From Symbiodinium natans (Eukaryota; Sar; Dinophyceae; Suessiales; Symbiodiniaceae), in NCBI GenBank assembly GCA_905221605.1, contig CAJNDS010000485.1, positions 62,001-126,000 of the forward strand: 64,000 nucleotides of DNA, written 5' to 3'. A model generated the notes under the pieces. It made no database searches, had not been told where the DNA came from, and was given only the letters and a program-made list of their open reading frames with translations. Positions within the stretch are counted from its first letter, which is position 1. Each line of letters opens with the position of its first letter. This document shows, in pieces, positions 35,565 through 48,699 of this stretch. The translations under genes and the position numbers were made by a program.

Positions 35565-35700
35565 CCGCCCTTTGGGGGGCGTCATGCTCCTGATGCGCCC
35601 CCGGGGTCCCGCCCCGGGAGCCGCTGATGCTCCTGATGCGCGCCTGGGGGTCCCGGGCTGGACCCGCTGATGCTCATGATGCGCGCCCTCTGGGGGCCTC
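35565..35700. repeat. GATGCTCCTGATGCGC tandem repeat
   Basis: Three units of roughly 50 bp with CTGATGCTCCTGATGCGC and a following GGGGTCCCG segment; the GC-rich parts are partly palindromic. Confidence 0.65.
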
Positions 35701-35751
35701 CGTGGCGACGCAAAAAACCACGAAAAAAAAACCGTTCACCGGCGGCACGCG

Positions 35752-35914
35752 GGGGTCGGCGGCACTGGCGTCCGGCCTAATTCTGCTTCGCAGAAGGCCA
35801 GAGGCCAGCAAGGCTATTCCCGGGACGACCCGGGCTAAAAGGTCCGCATTTGCTCGGTCCTTTGGGGACCTCGCGCTGCCCGATTTAATGACTACCGCCA
35901 GTGCCGCCGACCCC
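35752..35914. repeat. Hairpin-rich 163-bp element with 19-bp perfect inverted ends
   Basis: GGGGTCGGCGGCACTGGCG at 35752-35770 is exactly complementary to 35896-35914. The interior holds further small hairpins (TTCTGCTTCGCAGAA; CCCGGGACGACCCGGG). GGGGTCGGCGG recurs at 44449-44459, the other edge of the GC-rich block. Possibly a small nonautonomous element; no target duplication was identified. Confidence 0.5.
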
Positions 35915-35934
35915 TCAACCTGATGCTCCGCACA

Positions 35935-38900
35935 AACCGGACAAGCATAAGGCCAGGGGACCAGGCATGAAAGTGCGGCCAGGGATGGGCATGAAAGTGC
36001 GGGCGGGCATGCACTGGGGCCCGGGGACCAGGCATGAAAGTGCGGCCAGGGATGTCTAGGCCATGATAAGAGCGGGTGGGAAGGACGGAGCAAGCGGGAA
36101 GGGCGGAGCGGGCGGGAAGAGCGGAGAGGGCGGGCGTGCACTGGGACCCTTTAAAGTCATCTGATCGGGTCTAGAGGCATAAGGCCAGGGAACCAGTGCG
36201 GCCAGGGATGTCTAGGCCATGGGGCAAACGGAGCGGGCAGGCATGCGCTGGGGCCCTTTAAAGTCATCTGAACGGGTCTAGAGGTATAGGGGACCAAGCA
36301 TGAAAGTGCGGTCAGGGATGTCTAGGCCATGGGGAGGCGGAGCGGGTGGCAAGGGCGGAGCAAGCGGGAAGAGCGGAGAGGGCGGGCATGCACTGGGGCC
36401 CTTTAAAGTCATCTGATCGGGTCTAGAAGCATAAGGCCAGGGGACCAGGCATGAAAGTGCGGCCAGGGATGTCTAGGCCATGATAAGAGCGGGTGGGAAG
36501 GACGGAGCAAGCGGGAAGGGCGGAGCGGGCGGGAAGAGCGGAGAGGGCGGGCGTGCACTGGGGTCCTTTTTTGTCATCTGATCGGGTCTAGAGGCATAAG
36601 GCCAGGGAACCAGTGCGGCCAGGGATGTTTAGGCCATGGGGAGGCGGAGCGGGCGGGAAGGGCGGAGCAAGCGGGCAGGTGGAGCGGGCAGGCAAGCCAT
36701 CCGAACAGGCCTAGAGGCATAGGCCAGGGGACCAGGCATGAAAGTGCGGCCAGGGATATCTAGGCCATGGGGAGGCGGAGCAAGCGGCAAGGGCGGAGCA
36801 AGCGGGAAGAGAGGAGAGGGCGGGCGTGCACTGGGGCCCTTTAAAGTCATCTGATCGGGTCTAGAGGCATAAGGCCAGGGGACCAGGCATGAAAGTGCGG
36901 CCAGGGATGTCTAGGCCATGGGGAGGCAAAGCGGGCGGGAAGGGCGGAACAAGCGGGCAAACGGAGCGGGCAGGCATGCACTGGGGCCCTTTAAAATCAT
37001 CTGAACGGGTCTAGAGGCATAAGGCCAGGGGGCCAGGCATGAAAGCGCGGCCAGGGATGAGCATGAAAGTGCGGGCGGGCATGCACTGGGGCCCGGGGAC
37101 CAGGCTGAAAGTGCGGCCAGGGATGTCTAGGCCATGATAAGAGCGGGTGGGAAGGACGGAGCAAGCGGGAAGGGCGTGTGCTGGGGCCCTTTAAAGTCAT
37201 CTGATCGGGTCTAGAGGCATAAGGCCAGGGAACCAGTGCGGCCAGGGATGTCTAGGCCATGGGGAGGCGGAGCGGGCGGGAAGGGCGGAGCAAGCGGGCA
37301 GGCGGAGCGGGTAGGCGGCAAGCCATCCGAACAGGCCTAGAGCGGGCATGCGCTGGGGCCCTAGGCATAAGGCCAGGGGACCAGGCATGAATGCGGCCAG
37401 GGATGGGCATGAAAGTGCGGGGGGGCATGCACTGGGGCCCGGGGACCAGGCATGAAAGTGCGGCCAGGGATGTCTAGGCCATGTGATAAGAGCGGGTGGG
37501 AAGGACGGAGCAAGCGGGAAGGGCGGAGCGGGCGGGAAGAGCGAGAGGGCGGGCGTGCGCTGGGGCCCTTTAAAGTCATCTGATCGGGTCTAGAGGCGTA
37601 AGGCCAGGGAACCAGTGCGGCCAGGGATGTCTAGGCCATCCGTTTGCGAGCGGGCAGGCAGGCGCTGGGGCCCTTTAAAGTCATCTGAACGGGTCTAGAG
37701 GCGAGGCGGAGCGGGCGGCAAGGGCGGAGCAAGCGGGAAGAGCGGAGAGGGCGGGCATGCGCTGGGGCCCTTTAAAGTCATCTGATCGGGTCTAGAAACA
37801 TAAGGCCAGGGGACCAGGCATGAAAGTGCGGCCAGGGATGTCTAGGCCATGATAAGAGCGGGTGGGAAGGACGGAGCAAGCGGGAAGGGCGGAGCGGGCG
37901 GGAAGAGCGGAGGGGGGGCATGCACTGGGGCCCTTTAAAGTCATGATCGGGTCTAGAGGCATAAGGCCAGGGAACCAGTGCGGCCAGGGATGTCTAGGCC
38001 ATGGGGAGGCGGAGCGGGCGGGAAGGGCGGAGCAAGCGGGCAGGCGGAGCGGGCAGGTGGCAAGCCATCCGAACAGGCCTAGAGCGGGCATGCGCTGGGG
38101 CCCTTTAAAGTCATCTGATCGGGTCTAGAGGCATGAGGCCAGGGGACCAGGCATGAAAGTGCGGCCAGGGATGGGCATGAAAGTGCGGGGCGGGGCCCGG
38201 GGACCAGGCATGAAAGTGCGGCCAGGGATGTCTAGGCCATGATAAGAGCGGGTGGGAAGGACGGAGCAAGCGGGAAGGGCGGAGCGGGCGGGAAGAGCGG
38301 AGAGGGCGGGTGTGCGCTGGGGCCCTTTAAAGTCATCTGATCGGGTCTAGAGGCATAAGGCCAGGGAACCAGTGCGGCCAGGGATGTCTAGGCCGTGGGG
38401 AGGCGGAGCGGGCGGGAAGGGCGGAGCAAGCGGGCAGGCGGAGCGGGCAGGCAAGCCATCCGAACAGGCCTAGAGGCATAGGCCAGGGGACCAGGCATGA
38501 AAGTGCGGCCAGGGATATCTAGGCGGGCCTGCATTGGGGCCCGGACCGGCAGGCATGCGCTGGGGCCCTTTAAAGTCATCTGAACGGGTCTAGAGGCATA
38601 GGGGACCAAGCATGAAAGTGCGGCCAGGGATGTCTAGGCCATGGAGGCGGAGCGGGCGGCAAGGGCGGAGAGAGCGGAGAGGGCGGGCGTGCACTGGGCC
38701 CCTTTAAAGTCATCTGATCGGGTCTAGAAACATAAGGCCAGGGGACCAGGCATGAAAGTGCGGCCAGGGATGTCTAGGCCATGATAAGAGCGGGTGGGAA
38801 GGACGGAGCAAGCGGGAAGGGCGGAGCGGGCGGGAAGAGCGGAGAGCGTGCACTGGGGCCCTTTAAAGTCATCTGATCGGGTCTAGAGGCATAAGGCCAG

Positions 38901-41900
38901 GGAACCAGTGCGGCCAGGGATGTCTAGGCCATGGGGAGGCGCAGCGGCGGGAAGGGCGGAGCAAGCGGGCAGGCGGAGCGGGCAGGCAAGCCATCCGAAC
39001 AGGCCTCGGGCATGCACTGGGGCCCTTTAAAGTCATCTGATCGGATCTAGAGGCATAAGGCCAGGGGACCAGGCATGAAAGTGCGGTCAGGGATGGGCAT
39101 GAAAGTGCGGGCGGGCCTGCGCTGGGGCCCGGGGACCAGGCATGAAAGTGCGGCCAGGGATGTCTAGGCCATGATAAGAGCGGGTGGGAAGGACGGAGCA
39201 AGCGGGAAGGGCGGAGCGGGCGGGAAGAGCGGAGAGGGCGGGCGTGCACTGGGGCCCTTTAAAGTCATCTGATCGGGTCTAGAGGCATAAGGCCAGGGAA
39301 CCAGTGCGGCCAGGGATGTCTAGGCCATGGGCAGGCGGAGCGGGTGGGAAGGGCGGAGCAAGGCGGAGCGGGCAGGCAAGCCATCCGAACAGGCCTAGAG
39401 CGGGCATGCGCTGGGGCCCTTTAAAGTCATCTGATCGGGTCTAGAGGCATAAGGCCAGGGGGCCAGGCATGAAAGTGCGGCCAGGGATGGGCATGAAAGT
39501 GCGGAGGGCGGGCATGGGGCCCGGGGACCAGGCATGAAAGTGCGCCCATGGATGTCTAGGCCATGATAAGAGCGGGTGGGAAGGACGGAGCTAGCGGGAA
39601 GGGCGGAGCGGGCGGGAAGAGCGAGGGCGGGCGTGCACTGCGGCCCTTTAAAGTCATCTGATCGGATCTCTGGAGGCATGAGGCCAGGGAACCAGTGCGG
39701 AAGGGCGGAGCAAGCGGGCTGGGGCTATGGGCCCATGAGGGAAGGGCGGAGGGGGCAAGCATGCACTGCGGCCCTTGGCGGAGCGGGCGGGAAGGGGGGC
39801 ATGCACTGGGGCCCTTTAACGTCAGCTTATCAAGAGAGGGGCATGGGACCAGGGAGCATGGAGCCATGGGACCATAGGGCCATGGGGCCGTGAGCCAACG
39901 GGCGGGAAGGGGAAGGAACGCGGAGGGGGCGGGCATGCACTGGGACCCTTTAAAGTCAGCTTATCGAAGAAAGGCGTGGGGCCAGAAAGATGGAGTCATG
40001 GGGCCATGGGGCCATGGGGTCATGAGGTATGGGGGAAGGGCCCTTTAAAGTCAGCGCAAAGCCAGCTCATAGAAGAGAGGGGCATGGGGTCAGGGGGCTA
40101 GAGCCACGGGACCATGGGGCCATGGAGGCCCTTTTATGGGACCATGGCGCCATGGGGCCATGAGCCATGGCGGGCGGAGCGGGCGGGAAGGGCGGGAAAG
40201 GGCGGGAAGGCCGGAGGAGGGGGCGGGCATGCACTGGGGCCCTTTAAAGTCAGCTTATCGAAGAAAGGCGTGGGGGGAAGAGCGGAGAGGGCGGGCATGC
40301 ACTGGGGCCCTTTAAAATCATCTGATCGGGTCTAGAAACATAAGGCCAGGGGACCAGGCACGAAAGTGCGGCCAGGGATGTCTAGGCCATGATAAGAGCG
40401 GGTGGGAAGGACGGAGCAAGCGGGAAGGGCGGAGCGGGCGGGAAGAGGCATAAGGCCAGGGGACCAGGCATGAAAGTGCGGCCAGGGATGAGCATGAAAG
40501 GGGCGGGCATGCACTGGGGCCCGGGGACCAGGCATGAAAGTGCGGCCAGGGATGTCTAGGCCATGATAAGAGCGGGTGGGAAGGACGGAGCAAGCGGGAA
40601 GGGCGGAGCGGGCGGGAAGAGCGGAGAGGGCGGGCGTGTGCTGGGGCTCTAGAGGCATACGGCCAGGGAACCAGTGCGGCCAGGGATGTCTAGGCCATGG
40701 GGAGGCGGAGCGGGCGGGAAGGGCGGAGCAAGCGGGCAGGCGGAGCGGGCAGGCAAGCCATCCGATCAGGCCTACAACCATAGGCCAGGGGACCAGGCAT
40801 GAAAGTGCGGCCAGGGATATCTAGGCGGGCATGCATTGGGGCCCGGAGCGGGCAGGCATGCACTGGGGCCCTTTAAAGTCATCTGAACGGGTCTAGAGGC
40901 ATAGGGGACCAAGCGTGAAAGTGCGGCCAGGGATGTCTAGGCCATGGGGAGGCGGAGCGGGCGGCAAGGGCGGAGCAAGCGGGAAGAGCGGAGAGGGCGG
41001 GCATGCACTGGGCCCCTTTAAAGTCATCTGATCGGGTCTAGAAACATAAGGCCAGGGGACCAGGCATGAAAGTGCGGCCAGGGATGTCTAGGCCATGATA
41101 AGAGCGGGTGGGAAGGACGGAGCAAGCGGGAAGGGCGGAGCGGGCGGGAAGAGCGGAGAGGGCGGGCGTGCACTGGGGCCCTTTAAAGTCATCTGATCGG
41201 GTCTAGAGGCATAGGGCCAGTTTTATGGGACCATGGCGCCATGGGGCCATGAGCCACGGGCGGGAAGGGCGGGAAGGGCGGGAAGGGCGGAGGAGGGGGC
41301 GGGCATGCACTGGGGCCCTTGAAAGTCAGCTTATCGAAGAAAGGTGTGGGGGGAGGAGCGGAGAGGGCGGGCATGCACTGGGGCCCTTTAAAGTCATCTG
41401 ATCGGGTCTAGAAACATAAGGCCAGGGGACCAGGCATGAAAGTGCGGCCAGGGATGTCTAGGCCATGATAAGAGCGGGTGGGAAGGACGGAGCAAGCGGG
41501 AAGGGCGGAGCGGGCGGGAAGAGCGGGGAGGGCGGACGTGCACTGGGGCCCTTTAAAGTCATGATCGGGTCTAGAGGCATAAGGCCGGGAACCAGTGCGG
41601 CCAGGGATGTCTAGGCCATGGGGAGGCGGAGCGGGCGGGAAGGGCGGAGCAAGCAGGCAGGCGGAGCGGGCAGGCCAGCCATCCGAACAGGCCTAGAGCG
41701 GGCATGCGCTGGGGCCCTTTAAAGTCATCTGATCGGGTCTAGAGGCATAAGGCCAGGGGACCAGGCATGAAAGTGCGGCCAGGGATGAGCATGAAAGTGC
41801 GGGCGGGCATGCGCTGGGGCCCGGGGACCAGGCTGAAAGTGCGGCCAGGGATGTCTAGGCCATGATAAGAGCGGGTGGGAAGGACGGAGCAAGCGGGAAG

Positions 41901-44400
41901 GGCGGAGCGGGCGGGAAGAGCGGAGAGGGCGGGCGTGCGCTGGGGCCCTTTAAAGTCATCTGATCGGGTCTAGAGGCATAAGGCCAGGGAACCAGTGCGG
42001 CGAGGGATGTCTAGGCCATGGGGAGGCGGAGCGGGCGGGAAGGGCGGAGCAAGCGGGCAGGCGGAGCGGGCAGGCAAGCCATCCGAACAGGCCTAGAGGC
42101 ATAATAGGCCAGGGGACCAGGCATGAAAGTGCGGCCAGGGATATCTAGGCGGGCATGCATTGCGGCCCGGAGCGGGCAGGCATGCACCGGGCCCCTCCAA
42201 ATTCATCTGAACGGGTCTAGAGGCATAGGGGACCAAGCGTGAAAGTGCGGCCAGGCCATGGGGAGGCGGAGCGGGCGGCAAGGGCGGAGCAAGCGGGAAG
42301 AGCGGAGAGGGCGGGCATGCACTGGGCCCCTTTAAAGTCATCTGATCGGGTCTAGAAACATAAGGCCAGGGGACCAGGCATGAAAGTGCGGCCAGGGATG
42401 TCTAGGCCATGATAAGAGCGGGTGGGAAGGACGGAGCAAGCGGGAAGGGCGGAGCGGGCGGGAAGAGCGGAGAGGGCGGGCGTGCACTGGGGCCCTTTAT
42501 AAAGTCATCTGATCGGGTCTAGAGGCATAAGGCCAGGGAACCAGTGCGGCCAGGGATGTCTAGGCCATGGGGAGGCGGGCGGGAAGGGCGGAGCAAGCGG
42601 GCAAGCGGAGCGGGCAGGCAAGCCATCCGAACAGGCCTCGGGCATGCACTGGGGCCCTTTAAAGTCATCTGATCGGGTCTAGAGGCGTAAGGCCAGGGGA
42701 CCAGGCATGAAAGTGCGGCCAGGGATGGGCATGAAAGTGCGGGCGGGCCTGCGCTGGGGCCCGGGGACCAGGCATGAAAGTGCGGCCAGGGATGTCTAGG
42801 CCATGATAAGAGCGGGTGGGAAGGACGGAGCAAGCGGGAAGGGCGGAGCGGGCGGGAAGAGCGGAGAGGGCGGGCGTGCACTGGGGCCCTTTAAAGTCAT
42901 CTGATCGGGTCTAGAGGCATAAGGCCAGGGAACCAGTGCGGCCAGGGATACCATGGGGAGGCGGAGCGGGCGGGAAGGGCGGAGCAAGCGGGCAGGCTCC
43001 ATGCACTGGGCCCCTTTAAAGTCATCTGATCGGGTCTAGAAACATAAGGCCAGGGGACCAGGCATGAAAGTGCGGCCAGGGATGTCTAGGCCATGATAAG
43101 AGCGGGTGGGAAGGACGGAGCAAGCGGGAAGGGCGGAGCGGGCGGGAAGAGCGGAAAGGGCGGGCGTGCACTGGGGCCCTTTAAAGTCATCTGATCGGAT
43201 CTCTAGAGGCATGAGGCCAGGGAACCAGTGTGGCCAGGGATGTCTAGGCCATGGGGAGGCGGAGCGAACGGGAAGGGCGGAGCAAGCGGGCTGGGGCTAT
43301 GGGCCCATGAGCCATGGGCGGGAAAGGCGGGAAGGGCGGAGGGGCCAAACGTGCACTGGGGCCCTTTTATGGGACCATGAGGCGGAGCGGGCGGGAAGGG
43401 CGGGAAGGGCGGGAAGGGCGGAGGGGGCGGGCATGCACTGGGGCCCTTTAAAGTCAGCTTGTCAAGAGAGGGGCATGGGACCAGGGAGCATGGAGCCATG
43501 GGACCATAGGGCCATGGGGCCGTGAGCCATGGCGGGCGGAACGGGCGCGAAGGGGAAGGAACGGCTGGAGGGGGCGGGCATGCACTGGGGCCAGGGGACC
43601 AGGCATGAAAGTGCGGCCACGGGCAGGCAAGCCATCCGAACAGGCCTAGAGCGGGCTACACGGGCATGCACTGGGGCCCTTTAAAGTCATCTGATCGGGT
43701 CTAGAGGCAGAAGGCCAGGGGACCAGGCATGAAAGTGCGGCCAGGGATGGGCATGAAAGTGCGGGTGGGAAGGACGAGCAAGCGGGAAGGGCGGAGCGGG
43801 CGGGAAGAGCGGAGAGGGCGGGCGTGCACTGGGGCCCTTTAAAGCCATCTGATCGGATCTCTAGAGGCATGAGGCCAGGGAACCAGTGCGGCCAGGGATG
43901 TCTAGGCCATGGGACCATGAGGCGGAGCGGGCGGGAAGGGCGGGAAGGGCGGAGGGGGCGGGCATGCCTTTAAAGTCAGCTTATCAAGAGAGGGGCATGG
44001 GACCAGGGAGCATGGAGCCATGGGACCATAGGGCCATGGGGCCGTGAGCCATGGCCCTTTATGGGACCATGAGGCCATGGACCCATGAGGCATGGCGGGC
44101 GGAGCGGGCGGGAAGGGGAAGGGCCCTTTACAGTCAGCACGAAGCCAGCTCATAGAACAAAGGAGCATGGGGCCAGGAGTGGGCCAGGGGGCATGGAGCC
44201 CCGTGGTCGGGCGGGCATGCCATGGGACCATGGGGCCAGTGGGCGGAGGGCCAGGGGCATGGAGCCATGGGACCATGCGGAGCCATGGTGGGCAGAGCGG
44301 GCGGGAAGGGTGGAGGGGGCAGGCATGCACTGAAGGGCGGGAAGGGCGGGAAGGGCGGGGCACGGACTGGGGCCTTTAAAGTCAGCTTCAGGTGCGGGGT
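35935..44400. repeat. GC-rich complex satellite block (about 8.5 kb)
   Basis: Built from a few modules in varying order: CACTGGGGCCCTTTAAAGTC, ATCTGATCGGGTCTAGAGGC, ATAAGGCCAGGGGACCAGGC, ATGAAAGTGCGGCCAGGGAT, GTCTAGGCCATG, and GCGGGCGGGAAGGGCGGAGC. Spacing of the GATCGGGTCTAGA module varies from about 107 to several hundred bp, so it is a mosaic of higher-order units. From about 39.7 kb a CCATGG-rich module (GGGCCATGGGGCCATGGGAC) is mixed in. All open frames across it (Arg/Pro/Ser/Leu-rich) are repeat by-products. Confidence 0.85.
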
Positions 44401-44460
44401 TACGCCGACGCCATGGGGTCTTCACTAGCGCCTCCCCCGCTCAAAGCTGGGGTCGGCGGA

Positions 44461-46540
44461 TAATGGAGATTCGATCTAACATAATATATATCTCAAATTT
44501 CATAAATATTCTCATGCAAGAAACGATCATTAATTCCTTGATTCTCATCCATAGATTCTTGTGCTGGACGACATTTTTATAAGATATGAAAGAGTCCCCA
44601 TTGAATATCGATCGATTCAAATCTCAATTTATCCTCTCCAAAGGAGAATTCATAATTCGATCGTATTCTATTGCTTCATAAGAAATAGATTCAAAATCCA
44701 AATTCTGAACGATCCCGATATTTGTGTCCGATCTATGCGGTGGCAAGCCCATCCGAGCCCGATATGATCGAATTGAAATGAGAAATCATGAATAGAGATA
44801 TCCAAAGCAAACGAAGACATTTCTAATGATATTAAGAATATCTATCGGATATCTATTCTTCGTATTTGATAATAGATGCGCAATTTCCCATCATGACCTC
44901 ATTCCATTCCCCATCGCGTCCCCCATAGGTCGATTCAAAATCGTATTCCATAAAAATCCTAAATCGAATCCATTTCGTAATCATAATATTCAACATAATT
45001 TCACGATTCTTCCAAATCCAGATATTATATTTCATTTATAGCTATCGATCTTCCAAATCGAGATGATTTCCGAATTTAAATATATAAAGAATTAATCGAT
45101 TGATCTATGCTCTAGAATAATCAATATAATAATTAATCGCCCCTCAATATTCATAGGATCTTAAATATTATCCTCCTCTTTTTTTTGAAGATTTTTCTTA
45201 AAATCAAATTTAATAATGATCATCGAAAACTCATAATTCGAAGAATTCATGGACTTTTTTTCTCTAAGATATAAATCTCCTGAAATTCACATTATTATCT
45301 AAATAATATATTTGAATATATATATATATATATGTCTTTTTCAAATTTCTTTCAAAAAAATCGAATTCCTCTTTCCAAGAAACTACTTCATTCTTTATTC
45401 TCATGCATACGATCAATCATAAGCAACAATTGGCGCATCTATCTATTCTTCGAAGATATCCCTATCACACCTTGAAATCCTAATTCTCACATCTTATTCA
45501 TAATTTTCTCTTCATCTTGATCCTATATCACCCTCGTATCTTCGATCTATTCATCCATCAAATCTTAAAATCCATTCTAATTCATGATCATGATGAATAT
45601 TTCTCCACTTTTGAAAGGATATATAAATATGATACATGACTCCCACCAAATGAAATTCATATCATACGACGACATATACGCACCAATCAATGAAAGGGAA
45701 TCCATATCCAAGAAAATAAGAAAGCTTTCGAATTCTCCAAGATACCTCGATACGTTTAATAATCCCCCACCACACCCAATTACTCCCAAACGCGGAAATC
45801 CTTGCAACCATGATATTTTATAGAGATGCCTAATGGACACGGCGTAATGAGGGCGTCACGGCAGGTTCTTGCAATGACCTTTTGCTACAAGGAACAATGG
45901 TCCCCAATGAATCATGAAATATATCATTCAGAGAGATATCTGGGATTCAATCTCCAAGGAAGAATATATATTTTCAATACATTTCAATTCTTTCTCCAAA
46001 TAGGACGATTCCTCTCGTAATTGACCTTTTGGAAAAGGACGATATCTGCGAGCGTAATTCGAAGGAATCTGATCATGATATCTTTATTTTCGAAAATATT
46101 CTCTGATCGGGATATGTCCTATCACAACTGATTCTTGATTTTTGATCTAAGGACGATACCTGCGAATATTTTTTTGAAGACGTCCTATATTTTCTATTAT
46201 TCTATCATGATTATTATGATTCATCTATGAGCGCCAGATTCTAGGATTCTGTTTGACCTAGCTTATTCTCCCGTCTTTATCGGGATAATTGAATCATATT
46301 GAATCATTTGGGATATAATTCAAGATTTTGACTATATACGTTCTCTTGCTATTTATGAATAGGCACGACTTTCCAAAAATCCTTTCCCACTCTTATTTAA
46401 AATAAACTGATAAGGACTTTTCATATGAATCCCCATATAAATATCCCAAATATAATAATTCCCGAAATATATATTCCCTCAATATTTGCTGGCCACCCAT
46501 AACATTATGAGATATATTGATGAATAAGGAAATCCAAAAA
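44461..46540. other. AT-rich DNA, no gene
   Basis: AT-rich DNA like 34401-35320, starting abruptly at 44461. It includes a (TA)n run near 45318-45333. Open frames are short and of biased composition. A segment at about 45640-45790 recurs diverged at about 48270-48420. Confidence 0.55.
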
Positions 46541-46740
46541 TCCATCCAAAAATATATTTTCCAAAAAATTTTATCCAAAATTTCATGATCCAAAAACGCA
46601 TATCCAAAAACGTATATCCAAAAATATATAATCCAAAAATGCATATCCAAAAATATATATTCCGAAAATATATATCCATATCCAAAAATGCATAATCCAA
46701 AATCATTTTTCCAAAAATTCATATCCAAAAAGATATCTTC
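46540..46740. repeat. ATATCCAAAAA tandem low-complexity array
   Basis: About 12 copies of an 11-20 bp unit built on (A)TATCCAAAAA(T). It generates a Phe/Tyr/Ile-rich minus-strand open frame that is not a gene. It is the insertion site of the element at 46747. Confidence 0.75.
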
Positions 46741-46746
46741 CAAAAA

Positions 46747-47320
46747 GAGCCGGGCGCGGGATTTAAGACGTCCCTTGGTTTTAATTTAGAAAAGAGCGAT
46801 TTCTGGTGTTCAAAGGCGATTTTTGTTTCCCGGAATCGGGTGTTTACCATAAGATCAGGTAATTAGGCTGAATATGTAGGCCCTGCTCCCGGCATAGGTG
46901 TGTTTGGTAAGTCTTAAGTGCCGTGTCGTTGATCAGTTGTTTGGATTTCAGGGGTTGGAATTTCATTGGATTGAATTAGGCTTGCAAGTGTGAGGCTCCA
47001 GGCCCAGTGTTTCGACCACACTAAATGATCAGCATCGCAACATATCACACATCATCATCTTCAATGGTGTGAAGCTGCTGTCGGAGAAATGAGCGAAGAA
47101 CCCAGATCTTAAATATTCGACCGTATTAAAGAGCTCAAGAAGAGGTAATTTGGGAGGTTCTAATCATGAAAGCCTAATGAAAAGCAACAACGAGGCCTTG
47201 TCGGAGCAGAATCTGTCTTGAGTCTCTAAGGAACCCGATTCAGACGGCAAATACAAGAAAAACTACACTTCGTAGACAATCACAGGGAAATAAGGGGCGT
47301 CTTGAATCCCGCGCCCGCCC
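46747..47320. mobile_element. MITE-like nonautonomous DNA transposon (574 bp)
   Basis: The left end, GAGCCGGGCGCGGGATTTAA continuing GACGTCCCTT (46747-46776), matches the reverse complement of the right end (47292-47320), GGGCGGGCGCGGGATTCAAG continuing ACGCCCCTT, with three or four mismatches or gaps. AAAAA flanks both sides (46742-46746 and 47321-47325), consistent with a 5-bp target duplication, though the flank is A-rich. The interior is distinctly less AT-rich than its surroundings and has no open frame for a transposase. Confidence 0.6.
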
Positions 47321-47325
47321 AAAAA

Positions 47326-48690
47326 GATATATCAAAAAAGTATATTCTCTCCACTCGTTGCACCCAACTGCTCACCCACCCCTCGCCCTATCCAAGACAA
47401 GTGGTCCTCCCCCCTCCATGAGCCGTCGCCGACTCGTGCATTTTTTGATAAATATTTCTGGGACGTGCGTTTTCGGACATATATGTTTAGATATATTTTT
47501 CCGAATATAGATTTTGCAACGATTTCAGCAAATAAGAATACGAAATATCTCAGGCAAAATGCAAAAAAATGATCAGAACAATGAAGATTCCCAAATGAAA
47601 TCTATCAAACATGAGATAATCTGCCGATATCGAAATAATATTCTAATGAGACGAACCATTATTTCAATCTCCATAAAATATCCATCTTATTCAAGAATTA
47701 TTTTCGACCCATTATCCACAGCCTACAAAAATTCAAATAATTCTAAGAAAATATCGACGATATCAAAATCCATATATTCTCTTAGCCTTACAATCTCTAT
47801 TCCCAAGTCATCGGAGCTGAACCCTTAACAATCTTAACGTAAAATGAATTATGTGTCCAAAAACTATAAAGAACGAGAGATGAATTCCATTCCAATAAAA
47901 TGAATAGAATAAATGGTCGAAAAAAATCCATTTCCAAACCTTCGAAAATCTAATATCTATATAGAAAATAGATTAATGATTTCGAGGGGACCCATCGATT
48001 CCATCGACGACATATTCGCCTATTGAATAGAAGAAGACGTATGCCAAAGCTTTGAAGAAATACGGGCAAACAAAAGATCTAATTAATTTCGGGATCCCTT
48101 TATTGAATTCTGAGAGCCTGACGCGCGAGCCTGGAGGACACCAACTTATCTAATAAGAATTGAACGAATGATGAAGCTTGAAAATAAGATTTAGGGATTC
48201 CCGCTTAAGATTTAGGATCTTGGTGCCTGAAGGGATAAGGTTTCCAAATTCGAATCCGGAAATTTATTCCATAAATGAAATTCATCCCCCAGGCATTATG
48301 TGCCCAAACAAATGAAAGGGGATCCTCATCCATGAGAGCAAAAAGAATTTCGAATTCTCCAAGACGCCTCGACGTGCTCAAAAGTCCGTCATCATCCCCA
48401 ATTATAAGTCATCCCATAAAGACGAAAAAAGAATAAGAAGAACCGAAGCTAAATGCAAAGAATCAAAAATGAGACGAACCACCATTTCAAAAAATATTCT
48501 GATGAGACGAAATATGATTTCAATTTCCTCCAATAATATCCATCGTATTCAAGAAATAGGTTCGATCCATGATCTTGCGCGAGGGACATCCTATAAAGAA
48601 TTCGAATGAAAAAGAAAATTCATGAATCATTCATATAGATCCAAGAAGGTTACGATGATATCAAGACATTAGGCTTAGATAGCCCTATGG
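47326..48690. other. AT-rich DNA with diverged internal duplications
   Basis: No gene. Segment 47560-47790 is repeated, diverged, at about 48450-48680 (shared words ATGAGACGAACC, ATTTCAAT, ATATCCAT, TATTCAAGAA). Segment 48270-48420 resembles 45640-45790 (AAATGAAATTCAT, AATGAAAGGGATCC-like, TTCGAATTCTCCAAGA). The AT-rich region is thus partly an old repeat family. Confidence 0.5.
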
Positions 48691-48699
48691 AAGCCCCTC

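Noticed and set aside
36000-44400. Many 60-155 codon Arg/Pro/Leu-rich frames in the GC-rich block
   Set aside because: Repeat by-products with the same peptides in shifting combinations.
46393-46743. 116-codon Phe/Tyr/Ile-rich minus-strand frame, superficially membrane-like
   Set aside because: It is the translation of the ATATCCAAAAA simple repeat.
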